Positions 24,801-38,320 of a DNA stretch of 64,000 nt are shown piece by piece. The DNA is taken from the NCBI GenBank assembly GCA_003993805.1, contig RSEF01000002.1:10289463-10353462 (forward strand), given 5' to 3'. The notes beneath the pieces were generated by a model, which was not told the origin of the DNA, made no database searches, and saw only the letters and a list, made by a program, of their open reading frames with translations. The translations under genes were made by a program, and so were the position numbers. The DNA is from Himantopus leucocephalus (Eukaryota; Chordata; Aves; Charadriiformes; Recurvirostridae). How positions within the stretch are numbered: position 1 is the first letter of the stretch; each line of letters starts with the position of its first letter.

Positions 24801-27800
24801 ATGATCTCCAGATAATTCCCATCAAGTAAGATTTATTTCTATGTCTGTTTTCAGACTCTTGCCTTCAATTTTAAAAGCACAATAGCATGAAAACATAATG
24901 TTTTGCTTTTAGGAGCTGTTTTTCTTCAGTTCGATTTTTTACCAGTTTCCCAAATCTTTAATCTAGCTATCTTGAAAGCCTCCTTTAAAGAATTGCTTTT
25001 GATCTAGTCTTATGCAGCAGCAAACCTCGACACTGATTTTTTTTTTTGCTGCTATTGTTGTTAAATCAAATACAAGACAATGACTCAACTTTGAGGAAAA
25101 GCAAAACTAATGTAGGAGGCAAATGCTTGTGAGTCATATGTGTAAAAAGGGAAGGACTGAAGTGATTTGCTCCCATTTTCTGGGATTTGCAAGTCAGGTG
25201 AGAGTCCGTCAGCCCCTCCATGGAGCAGAACATCTTTAACAGCAGGCGTTTGCCTTCTGCTTGTAGGGTGCCCCATGGGCTGGCAAGGCTCCTGCTCCTG
25301 TTGGAGTCACTTGGGAACAGCGCAGCCTTCCTGCACGGTGACCCACGAAGAGGCATCTCTCCAGTCGTGCACCCCTCATGTCCTGTGCCCAAACCTGAAG
25401 GGGACCTGCCAGGGGCCTGTGCTGTAGACAATCCCAGGAACGTGCTGAGAACAGCCAGATCTGGGTTTTTGTGCAATCCTCTGCACTTTATTTGGCATCT
25501 AGTGGCCAAGGTGAGACTCTCACCTCAGTTTTGTGTCCTAATTTCTCCCGCCTCATCTAAAACCAGGTCAATAATTGTGCCTCAGTTTGCCTGTTTCTAC
25601 AAAAATGGCAATAATTCCTGTTCTACCAGGACATTATGTAAAGTTTTATTAATTGATGGTTGCAAAAGGCATTAATATCAAGACAGAATAATTGCCTCAG
25701 TGAAGGTCGTAATTAGACATGTACCAAGAGATACCGCTGAGCGTCATCTGTGATGCTCATTTAATCTCATTCTTGTCTTTCAGCTACAAGTGTGTGGGTG
25801 CTAAGGAGGAAAACTGTTCTTATAAAGGCGACCCCTGTATTTAGCATGAAGTTTAGGCACTTTGTTACACCGACACCCGAACAACCCCGTGCAAATGATG
25901 TTATACACATTGGAGGTGAGAGAAAGGTTCACGCCTTTGGACCTTGCAGTGGAGCAGGACAGACCTCCCCGAAGAGAGGCCATCAGCAAACCCTCGTCTG
26001 GTGCTGGAGAGGGCTGAGCAGCTCTCCTTGGCTGCGGGTCAGCTCAGGGGCCAGCATTAATCTGATCAGAAAGGGGATTGTGAAAAGCTCATCCGACTCA
26101 GGCTGTGAAATCATGCTCTTGAATCCTAATAATTTCTACAGCAACCAGTTGTCATGTCATGGAGAATTACGATCTAAAGTTGGGGGGGAAAGAACAAGCT
26201 GACACACTTTCGTGAATCCCAAATCCTGCTTCAGGCAGACCTGGAAGACTTCCCATTGGAAAAATAATTATGTTTCTATATAGTGTACTCTAAAAAGTTC
26301 TTTGTGAAACACTAAGGCTTATATTTCTGTATGTGATGGAACTGGGAAGTATCCCAGGGTTTTCAGAAGAATTTGAGAAAAATCAAAATTCATGCAGAAA
26401 CTTTGGAGACAATTTCAAGAACATATGCAACAGAATGATAGATTTTTGTACTCATAAAAGTTTATAAATGACCTTATTTTAAAATAAGAGGATTTTTTTA
26501 TTCTTTTCTGCATTCTGCTCACTTTTCTTTTCCACTGAATATTTTATACAAGAGTTTTGAATTAAAATTCAAGTAAAAAAACCCACCCACAAACACACCA
26601 CCAAAGAACCGACCGTACACACTAATCAAAAGCAAAATGCGACTTCATCTCGCATTGCTTCTTTTTAATCAGCATGCTATTTGCATACTATATTTTTCCA
26701 GCAAATCATGCAGATTCCTGACAGTTTGCAGCACTCCTATCCTGCGTGAACCTTGGCAGTGAAGCTAGCTGCTCCCAGTTCTCCGTAGTCTCACCACACG
26801 GTGGCAATATAACTTCCACCTTCCTGCTAAGGAGTTGAGTTGCCTCTGATTTCCTCCTTCATTACTTCTTACTCACTCTAATGATTATATTTGTAGGTGG
26901 CAATTACAGTCTTCTGAGTTTCTGCTTTCCATTTCCTCTATAAATTTAATAGAGTATTGTTGGGTTTATTTTTCAAATAAACTCTGCAACATTTCCAAGG
27001 ACATTAAAGCCTGTTATATAAGAGTTTTTCTTTCAGCTAATGCAATATTGCATGTTTCTCTGATCTCTAATGAAGTTTTGAGGACCACTCTGGAATTATT
27101 CCTTTTTGCCAACACGCATTCATATGCCCTTCTGTATTAACTCTCTCCCTCCAAGATAGTACCTCTCTCCTCTAGTCGATGTTGCTTTTATTGCCTGATT
27201 GGAATTGGAAAAAAAATCAAAAAGAGTTGCAAATGATTTAAAACCAGCTTAAAAATAATACACAAAAAAACAAAAAAAAAAATTAGGAATATGTACATAA
27301 CAAAAATAACAATTAAAAACAAACAAACAGAAAAAAAACCCAAGAAAAGATTCAGCCTGGAAAGGAATTACAGATGCATAAGAAAAGGTGATACATGAGA
27401 GATAAGGCCTTTGTAAACCACACTAAGGAGTAAACTTGTAGTCTTCATTTTACATGACAGTGCTCCTGAGAAAATAAAAAAAAATAACCTATCTGTTATT
27501 ACATCATTTTCGAATCAGTTTGTAGAGATAGTCTAGATCTAAAGTATGATGTAAACCTTTTTTCTGCGTTTTTGAAAAAGTGTTGATACTTCTCAGACTG
27601 GAGTATAACTATTACCAGGTCTCAGCAGAAAGGTATCATTCTCTGGTCCCTAGCTCAGGCACCACAGATTTAAGGCTTAACTGGTTATATTCAAGAATAC
27701 AGTACTACAAAAGTCAGTGGAAACACTCAAAAAAGAAACAAAATCTTGACGCAAAACTCAGAGAAGTTTAAGGAACATGTACATTTGTTAGAGGTATCAA

Positions 27801-30800
27801 CTTCTGCTTAATTGTATAATTTTTCTCTGGATCTACTATATAACTCAGGATATTGTACATACTAAATGAGATGGTAATTGTGAATTTTACATCCACTTTT
27901 CTGGCACGTTTGTGTGAATTATGGGAAATATTTTTCTGCTAATAGATTGGAATTCAAATACTCTGCCCAACAGACTGCAGTGGTTGCCCTTCGCTGTATA
28001 ATCAGTACTAGGTGAGACAACGAGCGAATGTTTTCTTGGTGTGGCTTACATCCATGCGGCCACTACAGTTGAAAAACCATCTAGGAGACCTAGCTACATC
28101 ACAGGAAATTTTGTGGATAAAAACTCAGAGCACTTGATAGTTTTCTTTGGTACTATACAGTGCTTCCTCTGTCATTAAAATCTCAAAAGTCCTTCAGAAG
28201 TGGAAAGAGTCCTTCAAAATCCACAATTAAGGAATTTGTTAATAAGAAGAATTTAAAATAATTAAAATAAATTACAGGATTTATCTCTTAGCAGCATTTT
28301 TTGTTGCCGTGCTCTTTGATGTAACTCAAAACAACAGACTACAGGTTTCCAGTGCAGAGCGACATACAAGAACTTCTGTGGTCTTAAAACTTCTTATGGT
28401 TGGGGATTAGGGGACAACAAATTTTCAGTCATTATCCAGAAAAGAAAAGAAAAGGGGAAAAAAAGGTAGTCTAATCATAATTTTCTGGTACGCAAACAAT
28501 AGCTTATCAAGCTGATAGCACAAGCTGGCTTAACGTGTGATCATTCAGCATCAAGATGACCCAGGTGAAGTCAGAAATGGCCATGATCGCTTTAGAAGAA
28601 AAGAACGGGGAAGAATGGCATCAAATCCAGCTCCACATGGCCCAGCTGTGCCGTGGAAATATTTCTCAAAGTAGTAGTTTGCAATGGAAAAAGTGGAAAG
28701 CAGGTAAAAAGGCTGGGGAAAACATAAGCGGTTGCTGCTGTTCTTGCTGGAGGCCGCAGACCTAAGGAAATGTGGAAACACTGGTTTATTCCTCTGTCTT
28801 ATCCCTGGTGTGATAGTTATGGTCTGGATCTGCCTTGGTGACCAATGAAACCTAGCTCGGGATGTATCACCCCACCCCCAGACCCCAAGAAATCCCAGTG
28901 GATGTGGTGAGGGCTGCAGGGAGGCAGAAGCAGGGGGCCAGGTCGGAGCAGCGCCTGCTGTTGTTTCCCATGGGTTTGAAGGAAACGTCTCCCACTGGTT
29001 ACAGCATTGCTCGGTCCCTGGCATCCTCAGCTCTTATCCCAGGATACCGGGACGTGATTAAAGGTTTCTGCTATCCACCTGGATTTGGTTCCTGCTGTCC
29101 CATGTTGGCTGCTTTCCACCTCTGCAGACCAGGAGCAGCTGTAACCACTGCAACGCGCCCTGCTGCAGACTCGTGGTGTCTGCAGGCAGCTCGTACCCCC
29201 AGCCTGGCACACAACAGCCAATGCATCCCTGACCACTTGTATTTTACTACTCGTCCATCTGAAAGTTTTAAGATCATCTTTAAAATATGCTGTTTTCCTC
29301 CACTTTCTAATTGCTGTTAACTCTGTAGCATAGTTTCCCCTGTAGACCTGTACCCATTGAAGACTGGAAAACAGCTGGTGCAGAAGCTACGCCATATGGT
29401 CGTTACTTATAGCAACATAAACTAATTGGGTGTTGAGGGTGATATAATCCCTGGATGCTTTATCTTTTAGAACTACTGGTATGTCAATCTGATCGCTTTT
29501 AAGATCTGCCCTAGTTCTTCAGTTCTCCTGATCCAGAGCAAAATCCAGTCAGAGTCACCTCCATGTCCTGGTTGGTATCAACATTGCATTCACCACTGGA
29601 CTCTTTTGTCTCAATTTGAAAAATACCTTGTAGTGTAACAGCCACATCCCTTGTGTGCTGAAGGTCTGAGGTCCAGTGAACTGGTACCTTGAAACATTGG
29701 TGCAGAAAACCAGCCTTCTTTTCCCAGTACCAGGATCTGAGCACGTTGGTTATCATTCTTCATGTGATGTCAAGCGCATGCAGCACTGATAGGAATACTG
29801 AAGGTTGTTTTTCACATACAAAGATTTAACCTCCTGCCTGTTCTGCTGGAGGAAACAGTGGAGTTCAGCTCTGCGGGGGCACCCCTTGTCCCCAGCAAGC
29901 CCTTGGCAGTAACTCACCCTTTGCGTTTCACAGGTCATTACCTCCTCTGCTTTTCCAGTCAAAGACCTCCTCCAACCTCTGACTGTTCTCAGCTGACATT
30001 AGGATTTGGAGTTGTAATTTTTTAACAGCACTTCAGTTTGGTTCTTTGTACTTTTTTTCATTAGGAGAGCCGACATACACAAATTATGAACTGACTTCTG
30101 TCATTTCTGATATTCTTTTGATTTTCCTGCTATTTTCCAACAATGGATAGGCCAACTCTCTAGTGAGAATCCCGTATCTCAGCAGAATTTTCATTCCTTT
30201 CATGGAGCTTTCACTTGTTACAATTTGGACAGAGTAAGTTTATTTTTGCTTTTTTTATTTCTTACAGCAGATACTCTTTATTTAGGCCAAGGAGCAGCGA
30301 GACAGAGGATAGCTGTTTAAACAGCCTGTAGTTTTTTCACTGACCCCTGAATTTCAATAAGCAAGGCTGCACCAAGGAAGAACTGTTGCATCAAGGAAAA
30401 AAAACACAGAAATTTACTTTTCAGGTCAAATTGATGGAATTACACACTAACATAAAACTTCGATGGCTATCTTTTAATTTGGCTGTTCTTTCTGTCCTTT
30501 TAATCACTTCTTGATTGCAACACTTTAAAAATATTAAGATTGGTTGTTTTCTTTAAAACATGTTTTTCAACAAAAAGTTCATAGACACCCTCCAATTTCT
30601 CTCAGGGGAATAATGAGGCAAATGTAAATTTATCATGATAGAGAGCTCCATTCCCTACACTTGTAGAAGCAGGTTACGTGTATTTACCCCAATGCATATA
30701 AAATCAGGTATTCTGCAACTTCTGAAGGAATATTCCAAAAGTTCCTACAGTGACTTTCTAATCTCAGAGCCAACATGTCTAACTGCAAAGAGATCAGAAA

Positions 30801-30823
30801 AAAGCCATCAAAACTATATATAA

Positions 30824-31080
30824 AATCATATAATTGTAGGTCTAGAAGAAGCCCAAGGAATCTTCTAATCTCCCCCTTGCACTGCAATAGGATTGATGTT
30901 TATCCCAACAACCTATGACAAAAATCTGTCTAATTCAGTCTTAGAAATCCCCCAGGACAGAGATCCCTACGGTATCCCTGGGCAATATACCCGAACAGAG
31001 ATATTTTCCCCTAATATTAATGTACATAGTTTTCATACAAATTAACGTAATTCTTTTAATCTTCTACAACATTCTACAGC
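30824..31080 (-). repeat. Ancient CR1 3' fragment
   Basis: It begins 'aaatcatataattgtaggtctagaag', with later 'ctgtctaattcagtcttagaaat', 'cagagatccctac' and 'ccctgggcaata' segments. This order matches the 3' region of old CR1 subfamilies shared by birds and turtles. It is in minus orientation and strongly diverged. Confidence 0.75.
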
Positions 31081-31232
31081 CTGGAAGACTCTTATGTGTG
31101 TCACAGCCACCAACACAGAAATGACACATTTTTGTTTTATCCACAGTGAACCTGATCACCTAAGTGTATTCTCTGTGTTTTATCATATTAAACCACAGAT
31201 ATGGTTTTACGGAGAAAAAATGTAGCTCTCAA

Positions 31233-31809
31233 ATTTGAGTGAATTTGCAAATACTCTCTGACATTCACACTCTTTTTTTCCCTGAAATAATGTCAGTTTA
31301 AGATATTTCCTTTGCAACCCTGACAGTGGACATAAAGCATGAACATCACAGCAAGACCCTCACACTCAGCACCCTGGTGCAGATCCGGATCACCACTATC
31401 AGCTTCTGTGGAGTTAATCCAGACTTCAGATTATAATGGCATAGGTCAAAATCTATTTTGCAGTATTTAAAGTGCTAGTATAATAATTAGTTATTAAAAA
31501 ACCCAGCATGATCAGAAAATNATTTGAGTGAATTTGCAAATACTCTCTGACATTCACACTCTTTTCTTCCCTGAAATAATGTCAGTTTCAGATATTTCCT
31601 TTGCAACCCTGACAGTGGACATAAAGCATGAATACCACAGCAAGACCCTCACACTCAGCACCCTGGTGCAGATCCAGATCACCACTACCAGCTTCTGTGG
31701 AGTTAATTCAGACTTCAGATTATAATGGCATAGGTCAAAATCTATTTTGCGATATTTAAAGTGCTAGTATAATAATTAGTTATTAAAAATACCAGCATGA
31801 TCAGAAAAT
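31233..31809 (+). repeat. 288-bp direct duplication joined by a single N
   Basis: Positions 31233-31520 and 31522-31809 are equal-length copies with roughly ten substitutions by eye. The N at 31521 is exactly at the junction. The geometry suggests unmerged allelic contig ends. The divergence (about 3-4 percent) is high for two alleles, so a real tandem duplication remains possible. Confidence 0.88.
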
Positions 31810-33527
31810 GGGGACACAGATCTCCAATAAAATATTTAACCCAAGGCTACTGTAATGAATTTGGTGCAGAGAAATAGAACTCATGTACAAGCAGAAAACC
31901 ATAATAGTTCTGTTATACAACTTTTAATATACCATTTTTTGGAAATATTTGACTCAGGGATGAAATACCTATTTTCTGATACCTACTAGGTGCTACTTTC
32001 ATATTCTAATACTGTTCTATGCATTTATTTTTCATTTTTATTCACTTGCTCTTGCTTAAGCAGAACAGTAGCTAACCAACTGAGTTTAATTTGGTTGCAA
32101 ACTGGGTAGCTCTTTTCTCACATAAGGTAATTGAAGAGGTAACTGTATCCCTGACAAAGCAGTGGCAGTAAAATAACAGTGGAAAAGAGAAGAAATTCTA
32201 CCACAGCAGCTGCTTAATTTGTGGGAAGTTGCACATCTCAACTAAATCTGCAGAGATCAAAAGACTTAGTCTGGATTTAAACATCTGTAACTGAACACAA
32301 TTTGTGCTCTCATGTTCGCTATATAGACTGCAAATCTATTTTCAGGAAAAGATTCATATAAACTTCAATAATCTCTTTAATCACATAGGCAAGCCTCAAC
32401 AAGTCACTCACAATTTGTTGCAATGCAGATGAGTGTTGCCTTACTTAAAACATTAAAATACTGGCAACAGCAGAATATGACATTTTTATTTTTACTATTA
32501 CTGTAAGTATATAGAAATCATCCAACCATAATTGGCTCAGAGCTTTTCCTGAAGAAAAGCCATTTTAAATGGGAGCTCTGTGGAAGGAGAGTGCAAGCTT
32601 CAGCACAAACACCTCACTCGCTGAACAACTCTTGACATAAAGAACTGGCAGCCACTGGCTAACCAGTGACATCAGGACAGACATCTGGCTTCATTCCACC
32701 ACCCCAAGGAGATCACTGACCACAGTAAATAATATTCTGTTTTCCTTCCAAAAGCCATCCTGAAGCCTGAATGATGGCGATCCAAAAATTAGAGGATGAC
32801 AGGTGTTGGGTTTGGCTGGCAGCCCTCTTCACAACAACCTTCTGCAGAAAGGGAAGGTTAAAGACTGGGCTAGAGCTGGCAAGGTTTATTGTGGTGCGCT
32901 GCTGGATTTTGAAGCCAGTCCAGATAACAGCAGATTTTAAAGTTTTCAGGAGCTTGCTGATTTCTAGGCAGGCATTCGCAATGTGCATTGTAAATGGTTC
33001 AATTTTCCCTGACCTTAGCCAACTGAGAAGGGCCAGAAGGCTGCTCCTGGTGATGCAATCTCTAATGTGAGCTTCCTTCCCTATGACAGGGGAACCTCCG
33101 CCAAAGCAAGAAGGTGAGGGAACTTCTACAAAACCTTTAATGAAATGACCTGGTAAAATTTAAGACTCTCTTTTCCTGTGCTTTAACATGAGTTAGGCAG
33201 AATAAAGCTGCATCTAGTTCATCTTCCTTGCAACAGAATTACGTACGGTGGAATTACCCACTTCAAACATGTGGCTGAGGCCAAGAGCTGCTCTTCATTC
33301 TTATTTTGAATGCAACTGAAATGGCCAGATTTTATGCACATTTGGTATAAGTGAGCATGCAGATAAAGGTTCACCAAAAAATAGTCACCTACCCTTTCAA
33401 TAGGCAGCTAAATAATGGCTAACTGGGAATTGCACAGCCCCAAGTGCTACGCAACAGCTGCATGTGCTGAATGGGCAACACTGAATAATGTCCAATATGC
33501 AAAAGAGAGGAAAATTTTCTATTTTAA

Positions 33528-33710
33528 AACCATAGAATCGTCTAGTTTGGAAGGGACNNNNNNNNNNNNNNNNNNNNNNNNNNNNNNNNNNNNNNNNNNN
33601 NNNNNNNNNNNNNNNNNNNNNNNNNNNNNNNNNNNNNNNNNNNNNNNNNNNNNNNNNGGATGCCATTGGCCTTCTTGGCCACTTGGGCACACTGCTGGCT
33701 TACATTTAGA
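33528..33710 (-). repeat. CR1 LINE 3' region interrupted by an assembly gap
   Basis: The left flank of the gap is a CR1 3' end ('catagaatcgtctagtttggaagggac'). The right flank is 'gatgccattggccttcttggccac', a block normally several hundred bases further from the CR1 3' end. Both are in minus orientation, so the gap probably lies inside one CR1 copy. Confidence 0.85.
33558..33657. other. Assembly gap of 100 N
   Basis: Exactly 100 N, the usual placeholder for a gap of unknown size. ORFs that appear to read through it are artefacts. Confidence 0.98.
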
Positions 33711-36700
33711 ATTTAATATAGTGACAATATCACTGAAGCACCACACTGGCTTCGCGACCTTGCCTGAACAAGCACAGAAATGAGGGAACAAATTCCACAC
33801 AGCTTCCCCAAAAGCCCTGAATAACAGCAGCATGTACTTGAGGACAAACTAGTGATTTTTAGACTCGGGGTGCATTTGTGGCATTATATGAGGCCATTTC
33901 CCAGTGCCAAATGCTTCCCTACCTCCTTTATCCCATAGCAGATGTGTAGAACTGCAATTTATCCACCTCCATGAAATATTTTCTCTGTGACTGGAAAAGT
34001 GAAAGTTCTTAAAAACAAACAAGAATCTGTATTCACTGTCCCAGTGATTTTTCATGCATCTTGTCAAAAATTAATTATTTGTAGTCACATTAGGGCTGGT
34101 CCCTTTCACTGCCTGGAGCCCTGGCTTTAGCATCATCTTAGCAAGAAATTAATTTATCCAGAGTAAAAATTCAGTGATGACTCAGTCTGATTCTTAATCT
34201 CATCCTCCCCCACCAGGTCTTGGAGCTACTAATTACTGGGAAAGGTTAGCCCTACGCTGTGAGATATTAGGATATCTGATCTCCTTCTCTGGTGACACTG
34301 AGCAGGAATTTTAGGAGTTACTTGCTTTCAGCCTAATTATGAGTGTCCCTTTCCAGATTCAGGTATAATTTGATCATCAAAGTTCCTGTTTCCAAGCAGA
34401 AATTCAACATTCTCATATTATACAATGAAAAATTGAGCACACAGACAAATTAGATAAGGCACTGTTTCAGCACACTTATCTAGCTTTTTCCCAGTATTAA
34501 GACCATTTCCAGAGTCCCAGGATTGATACTCCTAAACTTAAGAAATATATCTACTTCACATGCTTGAAATGCTGTAAGCACAAATGATACTGCTCAAAAT
34601 AACTGCTATTTCATTTGGCAGCTCGTACCAGGCACTGCACCTCTGAGACCAGCCATACGTGTTCTAAATATACCCTCCGATTTTTGTGAGATGCTGATTA
34701 AATTACGGAAAATATTTTTCTTTATTACTGTGTTCTCCTTCCTCTCTTTATAAAGTCTAGAAAAGGAACAGAACCGCTATTAGCATGAATCAGCCAGTAG
34801 CTTTGAATGTGTAGTTCCCACAAGCTCAGGGAGAGTTTCAGGGAAATGTGTGTGAAGGGAAATTGGGAGCCTTCACTAGATCTTGCAGCAAAAAAATCTT
34901 CAGTTTCATTGTCTTAATGACGACGACATCCTGGCCTCTCCCACCAGGTGTCACTGCGAAGTCACATAAGAGGATCTGCTGGTGATAACATGAGATGCAG
35001 GCAGAATGAAGATTAATAAGGCATACGAGTCATTGCTGAAAAAGTCTCTTTTCACTCCTCCTCTTGCTCCCTAGCCAAAAATAAAGCATAGCAACACCGC
35101 TGTGCATTGAGCTCAACAGAGCAGAGTATTAATTTTAAACGATGGATACGTATAGCTCATATTGCGTAAGAGTTTTAAACGCATGCCACAGGAGCTGGGG
35201 CTGGTGCCGGGCTGCCAGATGTGGTTCTCACTGACGTGTGAGGTTGAGGAGATGTCCAGATGAGATGTCATAGCCACAGTGTCAGGACTAAGTCTGGAAC
35301 GGGGATGCTCGCTTTGAGATGATCTTTAGAGACTTACAGGACAAACGCTTCTGATCGCTCTGACAGTGACATGAGACGAGGGAGTAACTCACGTGCAATT
35401 CTTCCTTTCACAACCAAATCCCTAAAAACCAAGAATGCGTCCTGCAGACCTAGTTGCAAAATAGCTTCTAAGGGACATGCAGGAAAACCCTCAGTTTCAC
35501 ACTCTGTGGATGAGATAGGCCCATCTATAGGTGAGAACCCTTCCGCCCCTCCCGCTGGTGACAGGAGCACGCGCCACTGTGTCGCACCCTGCTCCCCCAT
35601 AATTCCCAAGAAGCTAAGATGTTAAGAAGCTAAGTAGTTCTCCAGAAGTCACGTACCTCTATCTGTGAACACAGATTTGCTCAAAGGAGGTCACACCAGG
35701 GCTTTACAGCAGTGCAGCCCAGGAAAAGTCCCTGTCCTGCTCAGCAGAGCCACGTAAAGGGACCCTGAATTGCCCTGCTGGGATGTCCCCGATCTGGCAG
35801 CAGCATGCCTGCATGGAGGGAGGTCCTCCTGCCCCATTCCTCAGGATTCAGCATCACACACTCCCAAACGCAAATGCACTCAATGAGCTTCCAAACTGCA
35901 GCACAGGGTCATCCCAACCTTTCCTTTGTCACTTAGCCAGATCGCACAGGCAGAGCCCCTCACTGCCGCACTTTCTCACAGCATCTGAACGATCTCCCCA
36001 AGTGCCTGGTAGCGAATGAAGATACTTTAATTACACCATGACAGAGTTCATTTCTGTCTGAAGAGTGTGGTAACAAAGTACTTAAATGAAATTAATTTTA
36101 CCTGCACTTTACTTGTTAAAATGTACATTACTTTAATAAAAGTGCTATATATATAAAGAACAACTCTTATCCTATCACTTTGAAAGTACTTTGTGCTATA
36201 CCACCACTTCTTTTAAAATTATCTTTAAGCCTCATTATTCCCATATCCTCAACCAACATACTCTCAAACCAACAACAATCGCACAGCAAACTGAAAAATA
36301 AAACACTCTTTGCTGGTTCCATGCATTTAAATGCTTAGCTGGTTTCGGCTGCAGAACTTTAAACTTTCTTTTATAGGTTATCGCTCCATTTTAGTGTAGG
36401 CATCTATCAGGCACAGCTCTGAAAATGTTAAGTCAGACTATGAAAACATTGTCAATGCTTATTTTAGTAATAAAAGCCATGTTTAATCTATGCTTTCATA
36501 TTACAGTAATCTATGTATCAATCTATAACCTTCCAGCTAAATGCACTAAGTAGATTAAGCTCTGATTGATTTGAAATGTTTTTCACTATATTATCAAAAG
36601 TCTACAGATCAACATAAATACCTCGAAGAAATTTTTTCCCCTTTGGCAGATTTACAAAAGCAGAGCTTAACTTGAATTGAAATGAACTTCTGCATTTTTC

Positions 36701-37021
36701 CAGGGCAAAAAAACCTGTCAAATCTACTCTAGATCTGCTCTGTTTCCGGACTTAGTAAAAACCTGTGATTAATAGTACCGTGCATCTATTCTGTCGTGAC
36801 AAAAGCAATCATGTTATGAAGAAAAGTGTTCCCTCTGGGTCTACCATTCATATCAAGTGTCAGGAGTTACCCCGAACGGTGGCACTGCTGGGACAGCAAT
36901 CTGCATAGCGCGCTCTGCAAACTGTTCTCAGACGGGGAGGGGAGGATTTTTGTTGATGTGCTCTTGCCGATTACGATAAAAGACCTTAAAAAGTGGCTTC
37001 CTCAAATAGAAAACGTCAAGA

Positions 37022-37037
37022 TTTTTTTTTTTTTTTT
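37022..37037 (+). repeat. T homopolymer, 16 bp
   Basis: An uninterrupted run of T, giving an A-run on the DPP6 transcript strand. No associated retrocopy was recognised. Confidence 0.85.
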
Positions 37038-37517
37038 GTGTATGTGCTGCGTTGAGGGAAAGTGAGAAGCAGGTCATGAGCCATCACAGTAACCCGGCGG
37101 GCGCTGCGGGGACGCTCGGCTGCCACTGCCGGAGGTGGTGAACTTCAGCAACAAAAAGAGCACGTGAGGGAAGAGGAGTGCGCTGAACTCTCCGTGATCC
37201 CGTTTCAGCACTTCTCGCAGCTCCTTTGCAGACTATCTGCTGGAGATGGCTGCACAGATGGAATGAGATTTCTACATATGCTCAGCATCCATCCTGGTAG
37301 CTCGCTGAGACGGCGGCAGTGCAAACAAACATGGGTCTGAGGATCCCATCCAGCTCTGTTAGGGAGATGTGGAAGACACGGCTACAAACATCAGTGGGAA
37401 TGAGGGAAGAGTAAAAATAGTCCTGAGGAGGTAAATTTCATTCCTTGCACATATACCAGGCAATTCCAGTCATGTGAGTTTGGACTTAAAAATTTGTTTC
37501 AGTTTATGCCACCGAAG

Positions 37518-37570
37518 TCTCTCCTTTTCTTGGGTGCCTCCTCTTTGGTGGCACCCAAGAAAAGGAGAGA
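37518..37570. other. Perfect 21-bp-stem hairpin
   Basis: The arms at 37518-37538 and 37550-37570 are exact reverse complements over 21 bp, with an 11-nt loop. The stem reads TCTCCTTTTCTTGGGTGCC at its core. Either strand would fold as a small hairpin in RNA. It is shorter than a typical pre-miRNA, and no repeat family is recognised. Confidence 0.9.
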
Positions 37571-38217
37571 AGCTGGAAAAAAGAAAAGGTGCCAGTAACA
37601 GTGTGTTGGCAGAATATCCCAGTGCTGCTAGGGTAAAACTTCAGCCTGACAACGATGCCTGAATTCCCACGGAATCCACTGAAGAGGTATCGTCCATCTC
37701 CCAGTGGTCCTTACTCATTTACCACCACACAGTATTCCATTTCTTCTGGGATCCCCCTCCATCCATCCATGCATTCTGAGAGCTGACATCTGAACACTGC
37801 AGACCTGCCCAATCCCGTGGCCCCAAAGCTTGTTCAAGCATCTGCCACGAATCCTCAGTCCTCACTCCAGTCCCAGGTTTACCTCCATGAGGACTGCACA
37901 AGTGGCATAGTGCAGGAGAAGGAGCTCAACTTGCACAGTCCAGCTCTAGGTTTGATTTTGGATTCTACACCCCATTACTTGGGAACATTTTTATCTCAGG
38001 TTTTCCTGTGGGTCCTTCTACACCTTGCTTGAGATGCAAGAGAAGTTTTTATTTCAATATAAGCTGTATTTGGACAGAAAGTGTCATTTCCAAAGGGATG
38101 CTATATCCAAATTTCTTCAAAACGTATTCCCTCTGAATAGCAGGTTCAGCAGTCCTACTCTGTACATGCTGCTCAGAGAGGTTACAGAACCTGCCTTGGT
38201 ATGTCCAGACTGTATTT

Positions 38218-38320
38218 CATAGAATCATAGAATAGTTTGGGTTGGAAGGGACCTTAAAAGGTCATCTAGTCCAACCTCCCTTGCAATGAGCAGGGACATC
38301 TTCAACTAGATCAGGTTGCT
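38218..38320 (-). repeat. CR1 LINE 3' tail, short truncated copy
   Basis: Tandem terminal octamers are followed by 'agtttgggttggaagggacc' and 'gtcatctagtccaacctccc', ending near 'tagatcaggttgct'. This is a severely 5'-truncated copy of about 100 bp in minus orientation. Confidence 0.95.

Noticed and set aside
25066..25675. ORFs of 147-151 codons on both strands
   Set aside because: Same pattern as at 28.5 kb: GC-rich, stop-poor, no recognisable motif and no splice context.
28551..29024. 157-codon minus-strand ORF, overlapped by a 152-codon plus-strand ORF
   Set aside because: GC-rich intronic patch with low-complexity translation, no domain, and ORFs on both strands at once. Typical of random open frames.
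33397..33833. Three ORFs of 97-122 codons
   Set aside because: They read through 100 N and CR1 sequence and are artefacts.
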